DNA of 64,000 nt from Acestrorhynchus altus (taxonomy: Eukaryota; Chordata; Actinopteri; Characiformes; Acestrorhynchidae). The position numbers and the translations under genes are program-made. Under the pieces are notes generated by a model. The model was not told the DNA's origin. It saw nothing but the letters and a program-made list of their open reading frames with translations, and searched no databases. Positions 44,830-57,489 of this stretch are shown here, in pieces (position 1 is the stretch's first letter; every line of letters starts with the position of its first letter). The stretch covers positions 1,268,656 to 1,332,655 of the forward strand of contig CM067521.1 of the NCBI GenBank assembly GCA_034509495.1, in the 5' to 3' direction.

Positions 44830-45149
44830 ATTCTATAAGATATACAGGGCCACATATCTACATGCCCTGACACTGTATGAAAATAAACCAGTGTGTGAAC
44901 GTACATGTGTGTTTGTGTGTGTTGGGGGGGTGGGGGGTGGAGGTGGGGGTTGACTGTGGAGACAGTTGGAGGCCTCTCTGTGCTCTTGAGTGTTTGTGAC
45001 CAAACAGCAGAGACTTGCTTTGCCTTTCAGACTTCTCTGTTCCCAAAGGCAAGCTGCCAGTGACGGTGACCCCGTCTTCTCTTAAACCTTTTCCCAACAC
45101 CACAGAATCCCAACTGAATCCAGGGAGCTTTTCCCATTATATGCTATAG
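44830..45149. other. Flank with G/T-rich run
   Basis: A GTGTGTTGGGGGGGTGGGGG stretch is at about 44914-44954. Otherwise unrecognised. Confidence 0.5.
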
Positions 45150-45735
45150 AATACACCAGTCAGCCATAACATTATGACCTCGGAGCTCCACTCCATATCA
45201 GTGTGAAACTTGAACCATGTGCATGTCTCACAGTGTCTCACCAACTTTCATTCCAACTTGTTTTTATTTTTAATTTTATTGCAGATGAGTTTAGATACTG
45301 AATTGAATTGTTATTTATAGCGTTACGTAGATTATAAATACGGAATCTTTTATAGCATTTATGGTAGACACTAAATCACACAGATAAATCCTAATATTAG
45401 GAGTGGATCAGACACAGCAGTGCTGCTGGAGTGTTTAAACACTGTGTCCACTCACTGTCCACTCTATTAGTCACTCCTACCGAGTGTCTCCACCTTGTAG
45501 ATGTAAAGTCAGAGACAGAAGCTCGTCTGTTTCTGCACAGTTTGTGTTGGTGGTCCTCTAGTCCTTCATCAGTGCTCACAGGACGCTGCCCACAGGACGC
45601 TGTCGGCTGGACATTTCTGGTCGCTGGAATGTTCTCGGTCCAGCAGTGACACTGAGGGGTTTAAACCCTCCAGCAGCACTGCTATACCTGCTCTGTGGAG
45701 TTGACTGAAATGGACAATGTCTGATCAGTGTATTA
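45150..45735 (-). mobile_element. FB-A MITE copy 15, interrupted
   Basis: An FB-A terminus (CAGTCAGCCATAACATTATG near 45157) is followed by about 210 bp of unrelated AT-rich sequence. The central block and inner motifs then follow from GAGTGGATCAGACACAGCAG (45400) to GTCTGATCAGTGTAT (45734). The separated terminus suggests an internal replacement. Confidence 0.82.
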
Positions 45736-46259
45736 GTAGTTAGTGAATAATAGTTCTTCTTGCTGTCAGGCCTTTCTTTTAATTCGGCTGTACTGCACAG
45801 CGTGCACAGCGTCTCGTCTTTATCTTTATATAACTATAACTGTGTGTTTTACGGCTCGTTGGGGCCACAGGATGCTTTAGGGGAAAGCAGCCCGCTGTCT
45901 ATTAAGGAACAACAGGATTGAACATGAGAGTTTAGTCTCAGAACGCATACCACAGTTTATCAAACACACCCTGCACTAACTCCGTTTAGGAAACCACTGC
46001 GCGCAGAAACACACATTTAGACAATTACACGTAAGCATGTGGTTTTCGCTCTCATACACAAATGATATGGAGCTTGTTTTTCTTTCCCACTGCGAAGATT
46101 TGTGTGAAGACAGTAATTTACAGATATGTCAGTTCCAACTGTTGCCACTTTCTTTTGATGGTCCACTGTAGGTCTTTTAACAGGCTAATGTTGTCTGTAA
46201 CTGGCGTTCAGCTCAATTTCCAGTGCACTAATACAGAACAAGAGATGTAGATCCAATAT
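45736..46259. other. Flank, nothing recognised
   Basis: No supported feature. Confidence 0.5.
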
Positions 46260-46715
46260 AAGATTATGACCACTGTCTCTGTGTATTTTGTAAGCCCCCT
46301 TGCACCCTAGTGTTTGGGTGAAGGGTCACCCTCAGTACTGCAGCAAGAGTGGATCAGATGCAGCAGTGCTGCTGGAGGGATTAAACCCCTCAGTCTCACT
46401 GCTGGACTGAGAACAGTCCACACAAACTGTGCAGAAACAGATGAGCTTCTGTCTCTGACTTTACATCTACAAGGTGGAGCCACTCGGTAGGAGTGTCTGA
46501 TAGAATGGACAGTGAATGGACACTTTGTTTAAAAACTCCTGCAGCACTGCTGTGTCCGCTGAAGGTCAGGGTGAAAGGAGGAGAATAAAGTCTGCAGAGA
46601 AACAGATGAACTACAGTCTGGAGTTATAGAACTACAAAGAACTCCGGTGTGGTCAGAGTTGCTGATAGAGTGGACAGTGAGAGTAGAAACAACAAGTTAT
46701 GGTTGATTGGTGTGA
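46260..46715 (+). mobile_element. FB-A MITE copy 16
   Basis: A degenerate left end is followed by GAGTGGATCAGATGCAGCAG, a shortened middle, the central block, and a right arm with GAGAATAAAGTCTGCAGAGA, ending AGTTATGGTTGATTGGTGTG. Confidence 0.85.
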
Positions 46716-47349
46716 AAACACTAACAAGTCCATCCATACATGGTCCTCAGGATGGAAATTCATGCTAAACCAACCCCCAATATCTCTACATTCAAATGAC
46801 ACTCAATTTCCAATGTTCTTTCCCTCCAGTCCTGCCATCCTCACATCCTTTTCATCCTGTGAAGCTCAGGAACAAGACTGCCACCTGCAGGCTCCACACA
46901 CTACAAACCCCCCAACATTATCTGCTGAACACCCTCTTTTATCACATCTACACCGAGCCTCCACTTTAATATAAACCAGGGTCCAGCATGTTAAAATGCA
47001 GTCATTCTCAACTTTTTAAGTCCTCATACCCCCCCATGATCTTCCTAATATGTCCAAGTACCACCTACAAGTCTTTTAACAGTAGCCTAGATGTGACCTT
47101 CAAACATCACACATGCCACCTCTTTCATCCTTCACCAGCTGTGTGGTGCCTGTCCACTTTTCCACTTCTGCAGATCATTCCTGGTCAATGTAGTAGAACT
47201 ACAGGAGTGTGAGACATCGTAATGAACTATGGAGTGTACATGGCATTCCCTTGATCCCTAGGTTCACTAGCCTACTGTCCTCTGTGATGCTGTCCTCATT
47301 GGGATCTTACCAGCTTATGTTTGGACTTTCATACTAATACTGTGTTCTC
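46716..47349. other. Flank with a possible hAT-like repeat
   Basis: CATTCTCAACTTTTTAAGTC and TCATACCCCCCCATGATC (46999-47042) resemble a hAT-type terminus. AGTAGCCTAGATGTGACCTT (47083) is similar to AGTAGGCTAGATGTGGCCTC (48530), so both may be pieces of one repeat family. Confidence 0.35.
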
Positions 47350-47511
47350 TGGTGTCGACCAGAGGAGGATGGGTTCCTCTTTAGAGCCTTGCTTCCTCTC
47401 AAGGTTTCTTCCTCCCGGTCTGAGGGAGTTTACCTGCCACTGTCGTCTGTTGGCTGCTCAGGCTCGGACCCGGATTCCTTTAACGCTCCTGTAAAGTAAA
47501 CCTTGATTGAC

Positions 47512-47543
<32 letters not shown>

Positions 47544-47545
47544 GG
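47350..47545 (+). repeat. LINE-like 3' tail with (TTGA)n
   Basis: CTCAAGGTTTCTTCCTCCCG, GTCTGAGGGAGTTTACCTGC and the closing GATTGATTGATTGATTGATT (47510-47542) match the same LINE 3' UTR type as 41440-41698. Confidence 0.6.
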
Positions 47546-47654
47546 ATTAACAAGTCATGATTCAGTTTTCATTACTAGAGCAAAAGGTAACATGAATTGA
47601 TTGGCACCTGGTTGGTTGAGTGTCTCTTCTGGAATCCCACAGGGTTCTACTGTA

Positions 47655-48167
47655 CAGGGGTTGGACAATGAAACTGAAACAGCTGTCATTGTATTGTGGG
47701 AGGTTTCATGGCTAAATTGGAGCAGCCTGGTGGTCAATCTTCATTAACTGCACCAGTAAGAGCAGAGTGTGAAGGTTCAATTAGCAGGTAAGAGCACAGT
47801 TTTGCTCAAAATATTGTAATGCACACAACATTATGGGGGACATACCAGAGTTCAAAAGAGGACACGTTGTTGGTGCACGTCTTGCTGGCGCATCTGTGAC
47901 CAAGACAGCAAGTCTTTGTGATGTATCAAGAGCCATGGTATCCAGGGTAACGTCAGCACCACCAAGAAGGACCAACCACGTCCAACAGGATTAACTGTGG
48001 ACGCAAGAGGAAGCTGTCTGAAAGGGATGTTCGGGTGCGAACCCGGATTGTATCCAAAAAATGTCATTCCCAAAACGGACTGATGCTGTATTGGCTGCAA
48101 AAGAGACCATACTAATCAATTATTGTGATCTAAAACCAGGTGTTTCAGTTTCATTGTCCAACCCATG
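47655..48167 (+). mobile_element. Internally deleted Tc1-like transposon, 513 bp, intact ends
   Basis: Left terminal repeat CAGGGGTTGGACAATGAAAC starts at 47655, and its inverted partner (CATGGGTTGGACAATGAAAC on -) ends at 48167. Both are flanked by TA (47653-47654 and 48168-48169). Inside lies the helix-turn-helix N-terminus of a Tc1 transposase: MGDIPEFKRGHVVGARLAGA, SVTKTASLCDVSRAMVSRV, SAPPRRTNHVQ. Stops follow, and the catalytic half is missing. It could move only with a transposase supplied from elsewhere. Confidence 0.9.
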
Positions 48168-48169
48168 TA

Positions 48170-48895
48170 GGGTCTATTATGTTAATTATTATAGTACCTT
48201 AGTTACGAGAGTGAAGAACTGATTTCAGCTTGAGATGGAAAATGGTCCAGGTCCAGAAAGTGCCCAATTACAGCTGGGTTTAGTTCCAACTGCCTGGCAG
48301 GTCTCCTGCAACTAAGCCTGAATTTTCCATCTGTACATACAACGTCCAACAGGCATTTCAGTGCATTCCATATATTTTCTGACATCATCTGGTGTGACCA
48401 CCTTGGGATGCTTCATGTACCACAGTCTGAGACCCATATACCACTGTTTATGCCATATACCAACCATGATCCTAAACGTGCATCAAAGCCATCATTAAGT
48501 CATTTCACAGGAACAAATGTTACACAAGAGTAGGCTAGATGTGGCCTCCACACATCATACACGTCATCTCTTGCCAGTTTGTTTGCCAAAGTTTGATGAT
48601 TGTTTCTATCAGAGCAAAAAGACTCAATTACATTCCTTGATGGCTTGCTTATGGATCTTCACCGACAACGAGATCCGTGCCTGAAGTTCGCTCAGTTTGC
48701 TGTCCAGGTACTGTACGTTAGCCAGTAACATGCTGGGTAGAGGCTGGTGGTGAGTTCACCATCTCAGCCTGACCAGAACACCAGGGAGCCGTGTGTCTTT
48801 TCCGACATCTCCAGCAGGTTCCATCTAATCATGGCAGTCTCACTGTGTGATGAATTATCAGCTCGGAAAACTGAGCTAAATTCAATCTCATGTCC
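48170..48895. other. Flank, nothing certain
   Basis: Apart from the short similarity to 47083 noted there, no feature is supported. Confidence 0.4.
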
Positions 48896-49335
48896 AACCT
48901 GCATGCAGACTCTGACTGAACAGCAAGAAGGGGTGGAGCTAACAGCATCACTGACCCAGATATTGGTTTACAGAGGAAAATGGGAAGGGAGGGGCTGTTC
49001 GGTCTCTTTTTTTCCCCTCACACAATATTCAAATTTCAGAAATCAAGTCTTTAGAACGGATAATACCGATACATAAATATATACTAACAATAATACTTTG
49101 AAGAACTCATTATTATAAATATTCTAATCATTACAAATAACTCACCTAAATTCTTGAATTTTCAGCTCAAACCCTCCTGGATGGTCAAATTCCAACAGGA
49201 TTTCTGAGATATAAACAGCTTTTAGTCCTTATAAGGAAAAACATGGTCAAATTCATACATTCACACAAATTCCTGTGATTGTCTCCTATAAATACTATTT
49301 TTGGTGAATAAAATTACACCAGTCACAAAATTCGT
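48896..49335 (-). repeat. REP-B copy, inverted
   Basis: CTGCATGCAGACTCTGACTG is the inverse of the 52-bp unit, now without its perfect GC box. ATATTGGTTTACAGAGGAAA and a distal part with ACATGGTCAAATTCATACAT and GTCTCCTATAAATACTATTT follow. The distal part is shared with 56508-56600. Confidence 0.7.
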
Positions 49336-50506
49336 GTGCTTTTAAACCTTTCCACACTTTCCCCAGGTACACTTACAGTATAGCATTCATTTCTTTTTTA
49401 TTTATTCTGATTTATAGAGTTTCCTGGGAAATAATAAACAAACAAACAAATAAATAGTTGGCTTCCTCTTTCATAGTCAGTTACACAGCACTGAAGCTGT
49501 GATTTTCTCATTTCACTTGAAGCCAGTAAGAACATATGAGTAATTATACAGGCTTATGACACTCATTATTCAGTATTATGGGTCCATTATCATGCATTAA
49601 ATATATTATAATGGCATTCATAATGCATTATGAGTACTGGATTCATAGGAAGTGTTACCAGCTGGTCTTCTGGTTAAGCTGTCCAGTGATGAACTGATGA
49701 CATGAGTATAACCACCTGTCTAAGGTAGGTGGAGCAAGGTAGGATTGAGCCTTGAAGGTCGGAATCCGGGCTGGTACCACGTTTGACCATGACACATAAC
49801 CGCTACTGAAGATCTAGTGTGAGCACTCCTGTGCTGCCAAAGTTCATTTCAAGGTCTAAGAAGGAGAAAGGGCTCTACTGCGGTTCTCAACAGGTGCAAG
49901 CATGCAAGCTATCAAGGCAGGGACTGAAAGACATGCTGAAACATCAAAAAGTAGCAGCCAAAATTGAATTCGCACTGCATAGGAAGATGGTTGAAGGCGT
50001 AAACATTGTAGGCTAATTAATGTACACGCTGGGCCTATATTGCCACCGATGACAGAAGCACTCCTCTTCAGAGGGCACGTTCTCCACTAATTATTATTTG
50101 GCACGCACCTCGACACTACAGAAAGGGTCAGGCAGGGTTGATACGCAGACGATCCAGAATTAGAACCCTCTTAAATTTGTCAACAATGTTGGTAATTTTC
50201 TCTGTGCCAGAAATAAAGAGGTGATAACGTATAATTATGTTTTTTTTCCAGATGCTGTCAGACTACGGATTAATTGTTCTTTGTAACAGTGTGGGAAGGT
50301 GCGGCAGACTGCGCTGGGGTCAGCCATGGGTTTTTGCAACCGCATTACAAAACCTGGCGAAATTAAGCCAACTTATAAGGCCTCTAAACGCGGTGTGTGA
50401 CTCTTACCTTGGGAAACAGACAAACCAGATCTGACACTGGAGCCCATTCATTGCCAAACTGATCTGAAACTAAATTATTACATGAGCCATTGTATAAATT
50501 CCACCT
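49336..50506. other. Flank with a non-repetitive island
   Basis: An (AAAC/AAAT)-rich stretch is at 49435-49455. Bases 50020-50250 are complex and non-repetitive, with CTAATTATTATTTGG, and could be conserved non-coding DNA. The ORF at 49819-50016 has no family features. Confidence 0.35.
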
Positions 50507-50632
50507 GCCACTTTGTAGTTCTGTAATTACAGACTGCAGACCATCTGTTTCTCTGCATACTTTATTCTCCTCCTTTCACCCTGATCTTCAGCGCTCAGGA
50601 CCTCACAGGACCACCACAGAGCAGCTATTAGA
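50507..50632 (+). mobile_element. FB-A MITE left-arm fragment 17
   Basis: CTTTGTAGTTCTGTAATTAC through CACCCTGATCTTCAGCGCTC to ACCACCACAGAGCAGC. Only the arm is present. Confidence 0.82.
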
Positions 50633-51085
50633 TTCTAAACCTTGACGCTGGCCTACCAGCCCTCCGTACCTGATGTCAAAGGTCAAAAATCGTCTCCGAC
50701 ATGAGAGTGAAGTGGATAAAGAAGCGCACGTGCAGGCTGAAGTGTAGAAGGAGAAAGATGGAGCAGAGGTTGAAGTAAACTGCACCCTGTCTGCTGCAGC
50801 TGGAATCCTGATCATCTCTGCATCTCAGCAGAAAGAGCAACTGAAGAGGTGCCCTTTTCCTTCGTGAATGCAGCCAGATGCTGCTTTGACAGAGGAGTCT
50901 TCCATCCCCTGGCTGCCCAATTTGCTCTTGGTCTTGATGGCCTTAAAACCACCAATAAAATCTGTTTTAAAAATGCCCTTCCAGCATCAAGTACAGCTCG
51001 GCTTGACCCACCGTCCCTCAAGATGCAGGAAGACAAGGATCCAGACTCTTTTCTCATCTGGCACTGGTGGAATGAACGTACCCTG
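50633..51085. other. Flank between two MITE fragments
   Basis: Unique sequence. The overlapping ORFs have no recognised features. Confidence 0.45.
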
Positions 51086-51166
51086 GTGGTCTGAGCAGCT
51101 GATCAGATACAGCAGTGCTGCTGGAGTGCTTAAACCCCACAGTCCACCAACCAGAAGGACTCATGT
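51086..51166 (+). mobile_element. FB-A MITE fragment 18
   Basis: CAGATACAGCAGTGCTGCTG, GAGTGCTTAAACCCCACAG and TCCACCAACCAGAAGGA, about 80 bp. Confidence 0.75.
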
Positions 51167-51897
51167 GGTCTTATGAATGCTGCCCTCAAGTACAGTGCTG
51201 TTTATTTATTTATTTATTTATTTATTTTTTTACTTCTGCTTGAAATTTTATTCTTTCAAAGCGATAATACAGGGTGAAGTTGTAAACGAGGAAGGAACAA
51301 GGTATCATAGCCTGTCATGAGTCCCTCAATGAGGTTTGTTTGATTTCTTCAAAGGACAGAAGTCCACTTTGAAGAGCTCCACTTAGACACATCTATGATG
51401 GGTGTCCGCAACACCAAAGCCAAAGATATCAGCCTGTAAAGTGTGTCCAGCATGCACCTGCTTCAGCTGGACACACACCTGTCATCACTCCACTGTCACC
51501 TGCCTGCTCTTGGTCTTCTCACGAAAACACATACACCTTCAAACACAGTGGCAACTTAAGCTCATGCAACAGGAAGACTAAAATTACTTCAAAAATGAAA
51601 GAACATTTACCCTTAAAGAAACAGTGCACTGACCAACACCAGCAAAGCACATCAGCATAGACTTCCAAAGTGCCAACATACTGTGTATCATTTCACCCAC
51701 TTTTCATATTATATCACTGAATAAGTCCAAGATATTGGTGTCATTCACCTCCGTTCAAAGATATTCTGACCTCTGAACACAATAGGCCTATTTCTCGGGG
51801 AGGAGGAGGTGTTACACCTTGAGTTTTTGCAGTTGAATAGTTCTTACAGACTTGTTTAGAAGAAAGAAAATGATCCCTTTACATTAAAACACCCCGC
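51167..51897. other. Flank with (TTTA)n
   Basis: TTTA units at 51204-51228. Nothing else recognised. Confidence 0.5.
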
Positions 51898-52180
51898 AGG
51901 TACGAGTGGATCAGACGCAGCAGTGCTGCTGGAGTGTTTAAACCCCTCCGTGTCACTGCTGGACCGAGAACAGTCCACCACGTCCTGTGAGCACTGATGA
52001 AGGACTCGAGGATGAGCTTCTGTCTCTGACTTGACATCTACAAGGTAGAGACACTCGGTAGGAGTGTCTGATAGAGTGGACACTGAGTGGACAACTCAAC
52101 ATAAATCTCCAGCAGCAGATAATGAACCACCACCCACATAATAGCTGCTCTGTGGTGGTCCTGTGGGGTCCTGATCAAAA
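51898..52180 (+). mobile_element. FB-A MITE copy 19
   Basis: TACGAGTGGATCAGACGCAG, the central block, then a shortened right arm ending GGTCCTGTGGGGTCCTGATC. Confidence 0.87.
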
Positions 52181-52969
52181 GAAAAAAAAGAGATCAGTAT
52201 TGTCTTAACTTACAACTTTATTAGCTTGGCGACTAACGAATGTGATTCTTGTACGGCTCAAAAGCTCAAATGACCAATTTTCTTATAATCTAGTTTAGTG
52301 TCAGTGGGGTCACGGATTAGCAGGGATCGGCAGAGATGCCAAGTAAACATAAACTCAATCTAGAAAACAGTGATTACGTTCGAGATGGCATTTGAATGTT
52401 GTTAGACGTGTGCCACAGTGCAAATAAACAGATCCACAGACGCCGTTCCATTACAGACATGTTTGCGGAGCAAAGCCCCTTTAAATGTGTTTACAATGCA
52501 AGCGTTACAGTGGAGTAAACTGGCATTACAGCAAATGAAGGCTTTCCAAACCGTAGTACAGAAGTTAAAGGACATGCAAGACTCTTGGGTTGTAATTATC
52601 CCCTTTCTTGGCATAGAGGCTTCTTTATATTGTCATGCATTCTCCTTTGACATCTCCAGTGGCAGAAAAACACTATGACACCTAAGAAAAATGTCAGTGG
52701 GGTAGATGTTTGGGCCCTGAACCTCCTCAGCTAAGTTTACAAGGCAAAGCTCCCTCACCTGAGGGCAATTCCTCCTCAGGTATATTGTTGAGCTCTTTGT
52801 GAAGAGTGCAGTTAAATGGGAGTCATGGCTAATGTGATATATGTGTGCGCTGTCAGTGGAAACATTCCTGCCTCGTAAAGATGTGTTTGTTTCTTGTTTG
52901 TCACTTTTGGTTATGTCACAAATTCCTACTTTAACTCGCCCCCAAAAATAAAAGAAGCAAAGTTTACAC
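52181..52969. other. Flank, nothing recognised
   Basis: Unique sequence, no supported feature. Confidence 0.5.
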
Positions 52970-53456
52970 TGACACGGTACGAGTGGATCAGACACAGCAG
53001 TGCTGCTGGAGTGTTTAAACCCCTCAGTGCCACTGCTGGGAGCGATGATGAAGGACTTGAGGATGACCAACACAAACCGTGTTGATCAGCTACTGTCTCT
53101 GGCAGAAGCTGCGTCTAATAGAGTGGACAGTGAGTGGACACGGTGTTTAAACACTCCAGCAGCACTGCTGTGTCCGGTGCAACGCACACTAACACACCGC
53201 CACCATGTCAGTGTGACTGCAGTGCTGAGAATGACCCACCACCCACATCATATCTGCTCTGTGGTGGTCCTGTGGGGTCCTGATCATTGAAGATCAGGGT
53301 GAAAGGAGGAGAATAAAGTCTGCAGAGAAACAGATGAACTACAGTCTGGAATTATAGAACCACAAAGTGCTCCTGTGTGGTCAGAGGAGCTGATAGAGTG
53401 GACAGGGAGTGTAGAAAGAAGGAGGTGGTCATAATGATATGGTTGATCACTGTAGG
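52970..53456 (+). mobile_element. FB-A MITE copy 20
   Basis: It starts CTGACACGGTACGAGTGGAT and has an internally shortened central block, both CTCCAGCAGCAC motifs, a full right arm and the terminus GGTGGTCATAATGATATGGT. Confidence 0.9.
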
Positions 53457-54339
53457 TACCAGAAGAGAACCATGTGTTGTGAGCAGGGAACCCGTTCCAT
53501 GTGCAGGGCAGGGTTTGAAGAAGACTATTAGTTTTAGGTAATGGTTAGGGTTAGAGATAGGGTAAATGCAAGGGTTAGGGTAAGGTAAAGAGTGTGCATT
53601 TGCACATCTGTTTCAGCAATGGGTGCAACTTAAAGCAGTTTTTGGACACTATGGTGTACATTGTACGAGTCACACTTTATTATTGTAATTAGTGAACATA
53701 AATGAAGAGCAACAACTCAACATGACAAGTGATCCTGCAGGTGTGTGTAAACCCCGTTAAAATCAGGCATTCTTAGGGTGGTCACTGTTCACTCCTGTGC
53801 ACTCCTTGAATGTTTCAGTACATCCTACCGGAGTGCTGTAGGAGTCCTTCCTGAGGGCTTGATTTATTACCCTGCTTTTCCCTCCGTTAACTCTACATGT
53901 CCTAGCGCTAATGGCAGCCAAATGTGTGTTCCTTTCCATTAATGTGCATTTCCATTCTTGTCCACTTTTACCCAGGCCATGTGAGTGTGACTGGGTATGC
54001 TTTAAAGACTGGAAAAAAAAGAAGAACGTCAAAGACAAGGACATGTTTGCTAACAGACATGGATACCTTAATTAAGCAGGACAGTCAACACGGGGCATTA
54101 CAGAAGTGGCATTCGGCAGGTTGCTCCAAAACCATGCCCCCGATGCTGAAAGACTAATGGTGCCTAACTCGAACTTCCCAGCAGGTAAGGTTCGTCCATC
54201 AACAGCTGCGATAAAAGCCTGAAGATGGGACACCTGAGAAGCCTACCTCCATTCTCATTGGAAAAGTGATGGTGGTTCTGCACTTACGGTTTGGGGGTGC
54301 TAGTAAGGGTGGTCCATGGGTAACCAAGGGTAACCATAA
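53457..54339. other. Flank, nothing recognised
   Basis: A short GTTAGGGTTAGAGATAGGGT stretch is at 53542-53572. No gene is supported. Confidence 0.45.
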
Positions 54340-54492
54340 CAGTATGATCACACAGTAGCACTTTGTGGTTCTACAATTCCAGACTGTAGTTCATCTGTTT
54401 CTCTGCAGACTTTATTCTCCTCCTTTCACCCTGATCTTCAATGATCAGGACCCCACAGGACCACCACAGAGCAGATATTATGTGGGTGGTGG
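54340..54492 (+). mobile_element. FB-A MITE left-arm fragment 21
   Basis: CTTTGTGGTTCTACAATTCC through CACCCTGATCTTCAATGATC to TTATGTGGGTGGTGGA, then directly joined to a Tc1-like remnant. Confidence 0.85.
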
Positions 54493-55125
54493 AGTCTTGG
54501 ACATGTTATGTAACCAAACTGGGAGAGAATTGCTCATAAAAAGATTACATGAGGACATTCCCTTCCCGTAGCAACCCCCTGATAACCGTTCTATCATGCC
54601 TTGGTCCAAATACTGAAAAAACTACAGTGGTGTTAGGTAGAGCTGTTGATGCTCATCAGACTGGAAACGGTTACAGAACCATCTCTAAAGAGTTTTGACT
54701 CCATCAGTGCACAGTCAGACAGATTGTGTACAAATGGAGGAAATTTAAGACCATTATTACCCTCCCCAGGAGTGCTCCACCAACAAAGATCACACCAAGA
54801 GCAAGGTGTGTAATGGTCCACCAGCTCACAAAGGAACCCAAGGAAACTTCTAAGCAACTAAAGGCCCACTTTTGTGAACTACTGTTATTCATTTACATAC
54901 ACAGGTTCATGAATTCATGAATCGGGTGGAAGGTTTTAAGAAGGTCCATTTTACTTGTACTTTACTCAAAGAAGATTTCATCCAATTTTAAAATGACCCA
55001 GTCAAAGTCCTGACCTTTGTCCAGCAGACATGTTGTGGAAGGACCTGAAGCAGCAGTTCATGGGAGGTAACCCACCAACATAACAGAGCTGAAGCTGGTT
55101 TTTACTCAAATTCCTCCAAGCTGTG
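54493..55125 (+). pseudogene. Tc1-like transposase remnant, N-terminal and C-terminal parts
   Basis: One frame reads IVYKWRKFKTIITLPRSAPP, then TKITPRARCVMVHQLTKEPK and ETSKQLKA, the paired helix-turn-helix DNA-binding region of a Tc1 transposase. After about 180 bp of unrelated or decayed sequence, DLKQQFMGG and ITELKLVFTQIPPSC-like sequence follow (55045-55120), matching the C-terminal end. The catalytic core is lost. Confidence 0.75.
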
Positions 55126-56076
55126 CGTATATCTTTGGTTATTAAGCAACCCCTTGTTAACCTGGACATAGTTTGGCAAATAATCCATTTGCTGGGTATT
55201 ATTTTCTTTGATATAAATAAATTATAACTTTATGTCAACATTTCTATAAAATGCTGGTCAATTTAATTAGTTGTTAATTAGTTGTTTTTGTCCTCAAATA
55301 TCCCCCATTTAACACTTCATTCGAGTCAAGACTGTGATGTAATAGTTTTGAAATATTGGAATTTCCTGTTTTCCAGCCCTGGTTATGTTGGATTTTTGAA
55401 GCAGGAACAGCAGTGTTTGATGTCACTTTGATATCCTCCAATCCCATTCATTTATAACTTCAAAAACTTTTGGATTTTCTGTATTTTAAACATACATTTT
55501 TTTTCAGTCTGTACATTTCCTTTGAACATTCCCCAAAGTGACGACCACATGATGACATTTTCCACCAAAATATTCCTTTATAGAAGCAGAAAAATGTGAT
55601 CTTTGTCTAGTATCTGAGGAACTTGCACCTGTGCAGAAATTGGGCCATTACTGTTTGGCACAGCAGGAAAATCCCACCCTATCTGCTTATCGCCAAGCGC
55701 CCGAAGCCAGTTCTACTATTTGACAAGGTTTGATCAAAGCGGGACAGGAATTTGGGGAAATTTCATCACAAACAGGAAAACTTGTCTACAGGTTTACACT
55801 GACCATGAACACCACATTCATATTTGAAACAGGAGGGAAGCGTGAGGTCTTCAAAGCGGCTGTGGTTCCTCGGTGGAAACTGAAACCGTCCCGTGTGTGG
55901 CTAATTATGTCTTCAGAGACACGATCTGTCCAGACAAACAGGAAAATGAGTGAGTAGTCAGTTTGAGTCTGGAGGCTAAACGAGCAGCCTGGAGCGAAAG
56001 TCACTCACTTCCTACTGTCTTTTATTCTTAGAAGCAGTCATACGAGGGAAGGGGAGGTACAATGAAGAGCTCAGAC

Positions 56077-56078
<2 letters not shown>
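55126..56078. other. Flank, nothing recognised
   Basis: AT-rich then mixed unique sequence. No supported feature. Confidence 0.5.

Positions 56079-56132
<54 letters not shown>
56079..56132 (+). repeat. (GATA)n microsatellite
   Basis: About 13 GATA units. Confidence 0.97.
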
Positions 56133-56189
56133 AAAAAACCTATAAAACCTTTTGAGTATTAATCCCAGTTTAAATGCCATACCAGCCAT

Positions 56190-56640
56190 TTAGTGCATGT
56201 TTACTGCTCTGTCCACGTGAACATGATCAACCTGCATACAGACTCTGACTGATCAGAGAGAGGGGGCGGTGATGTCACCAGATATTGGGTTATAGAGGAG
56301 AATGAGAGGGGTCAATTTTCAGAATAAAAGTCCTGATAATAGTGACACATACATAAATATTAAAAACAACACTCAGATATTTTCAATAATGTATTAATTA
56401 TAATAAAATATTCTCATCAATCTAATCATATAGAAACACTCTGGACGATCACGTTCTAACAGGATTGGAAAATTAGGCCCAAATACATTTCTGATCAAAA
56501 TATGGTCAAATTCATACAAATATCTAAAGTCTGTCATTTGAGGATCCTAGTATCTCCTGAAAATATCAATATCTGTCTCCTATAAATATTTTTCTACTTT
56601 TTTGGTGAATAAAAGTGCATCATACTATCCCACAAAATTG
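56190..56640 (-). repeat. REP-B copy, inverted
   Basis: CAACCTGCATACAGACTCTG, ACTGATCAGAGAGAGGGGGC is one inverted 52-bp unit. TATTGGGTTATAGAGGAGAA and TTTTCAGAATAAAAGTCCTG mirror the + copies. A distal AT-rich part with ATATGGTCAAATTCATACAA and GTCTCCTATAAATATTTTTC is shared with 49238-49310. Confidence 0.8.
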
Positions 56641-57489
56641 AGTTTAAAAGATTAATTAAAATAATACTAATTATTAATATAATTATTATTTTTTTTTGCT
56701 ACCCCAAAACAGGACATGACATGGGTCATGGGTCTGGGAGATGGTGTTAGTTGTGGAGAATGAACTGCCTGCTCTCTTTCCTGAATGAAGTCTTAAAGAA
56801 TGAATGCTTTTCACTAAGGGAGGCCAGCGGCTACTGCCGTATAATGATAGGGGGGGATGGCAGTGTTTGACAGCTCGGGTTAATATCTATGTTCAGGAAG
56901 TTCAACACCTGGTCTACATCGCTCCTTTCCAGCCCATCGATATGTATGTGTGTGTATATGTGTGTGTGTATGAATGTGTGTGTGTGTGCGTGTGTGTGTC
57001 CTCAAATGATCACATCTTCATCACCTCTTTTTTTATGACCGAGCTGATATCCACATGTCATTGTTCCCTCGGCTACCATCTCCACTGAGGGATATTCATT
57101 TATTTAATTTTACTTTAATTACAGATCATAACCCGCTACTAATTACAGGGCAGTTAGGTTCTCTTTGAAGACAGATCCCTATCACCACGGAGACGAATGG
57201 GCTTTGATCCTGCGAGCGCCTGGCATTCTGATGGAGTCAAAATCTGCCGACCTTGGGGTTACGCCACTTGATTCATTTAGAATAGGCCTGCTCTCTGTTC
57301 GGATGGTCATCATTTACAGAGAATGCATCCTGGAGGTAATGGTAACAAGTGGAAGACGTATGATCTGTTTCAAGCTTTAGACCAATTTTGGATGTACTTT
57401 TATTTACCAAAAAAATGAGAAAATGATTTATAGGGGACAGTCACACACACCACATGTTTTATATATATATATTTATATGTTCTCCCTAC
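56641..57489. other. Flank with candidate regulatory island
   Basis: GT-rich runs at 56945-57000. Bases 57070-57390 are complex and non-repetitive, with ACTAATTACAGGGCAG and TTACGCCACTTGATTC, and could be a conserved non-coding element. An AT run is at about 57459-57477. Confidence 0.35.
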
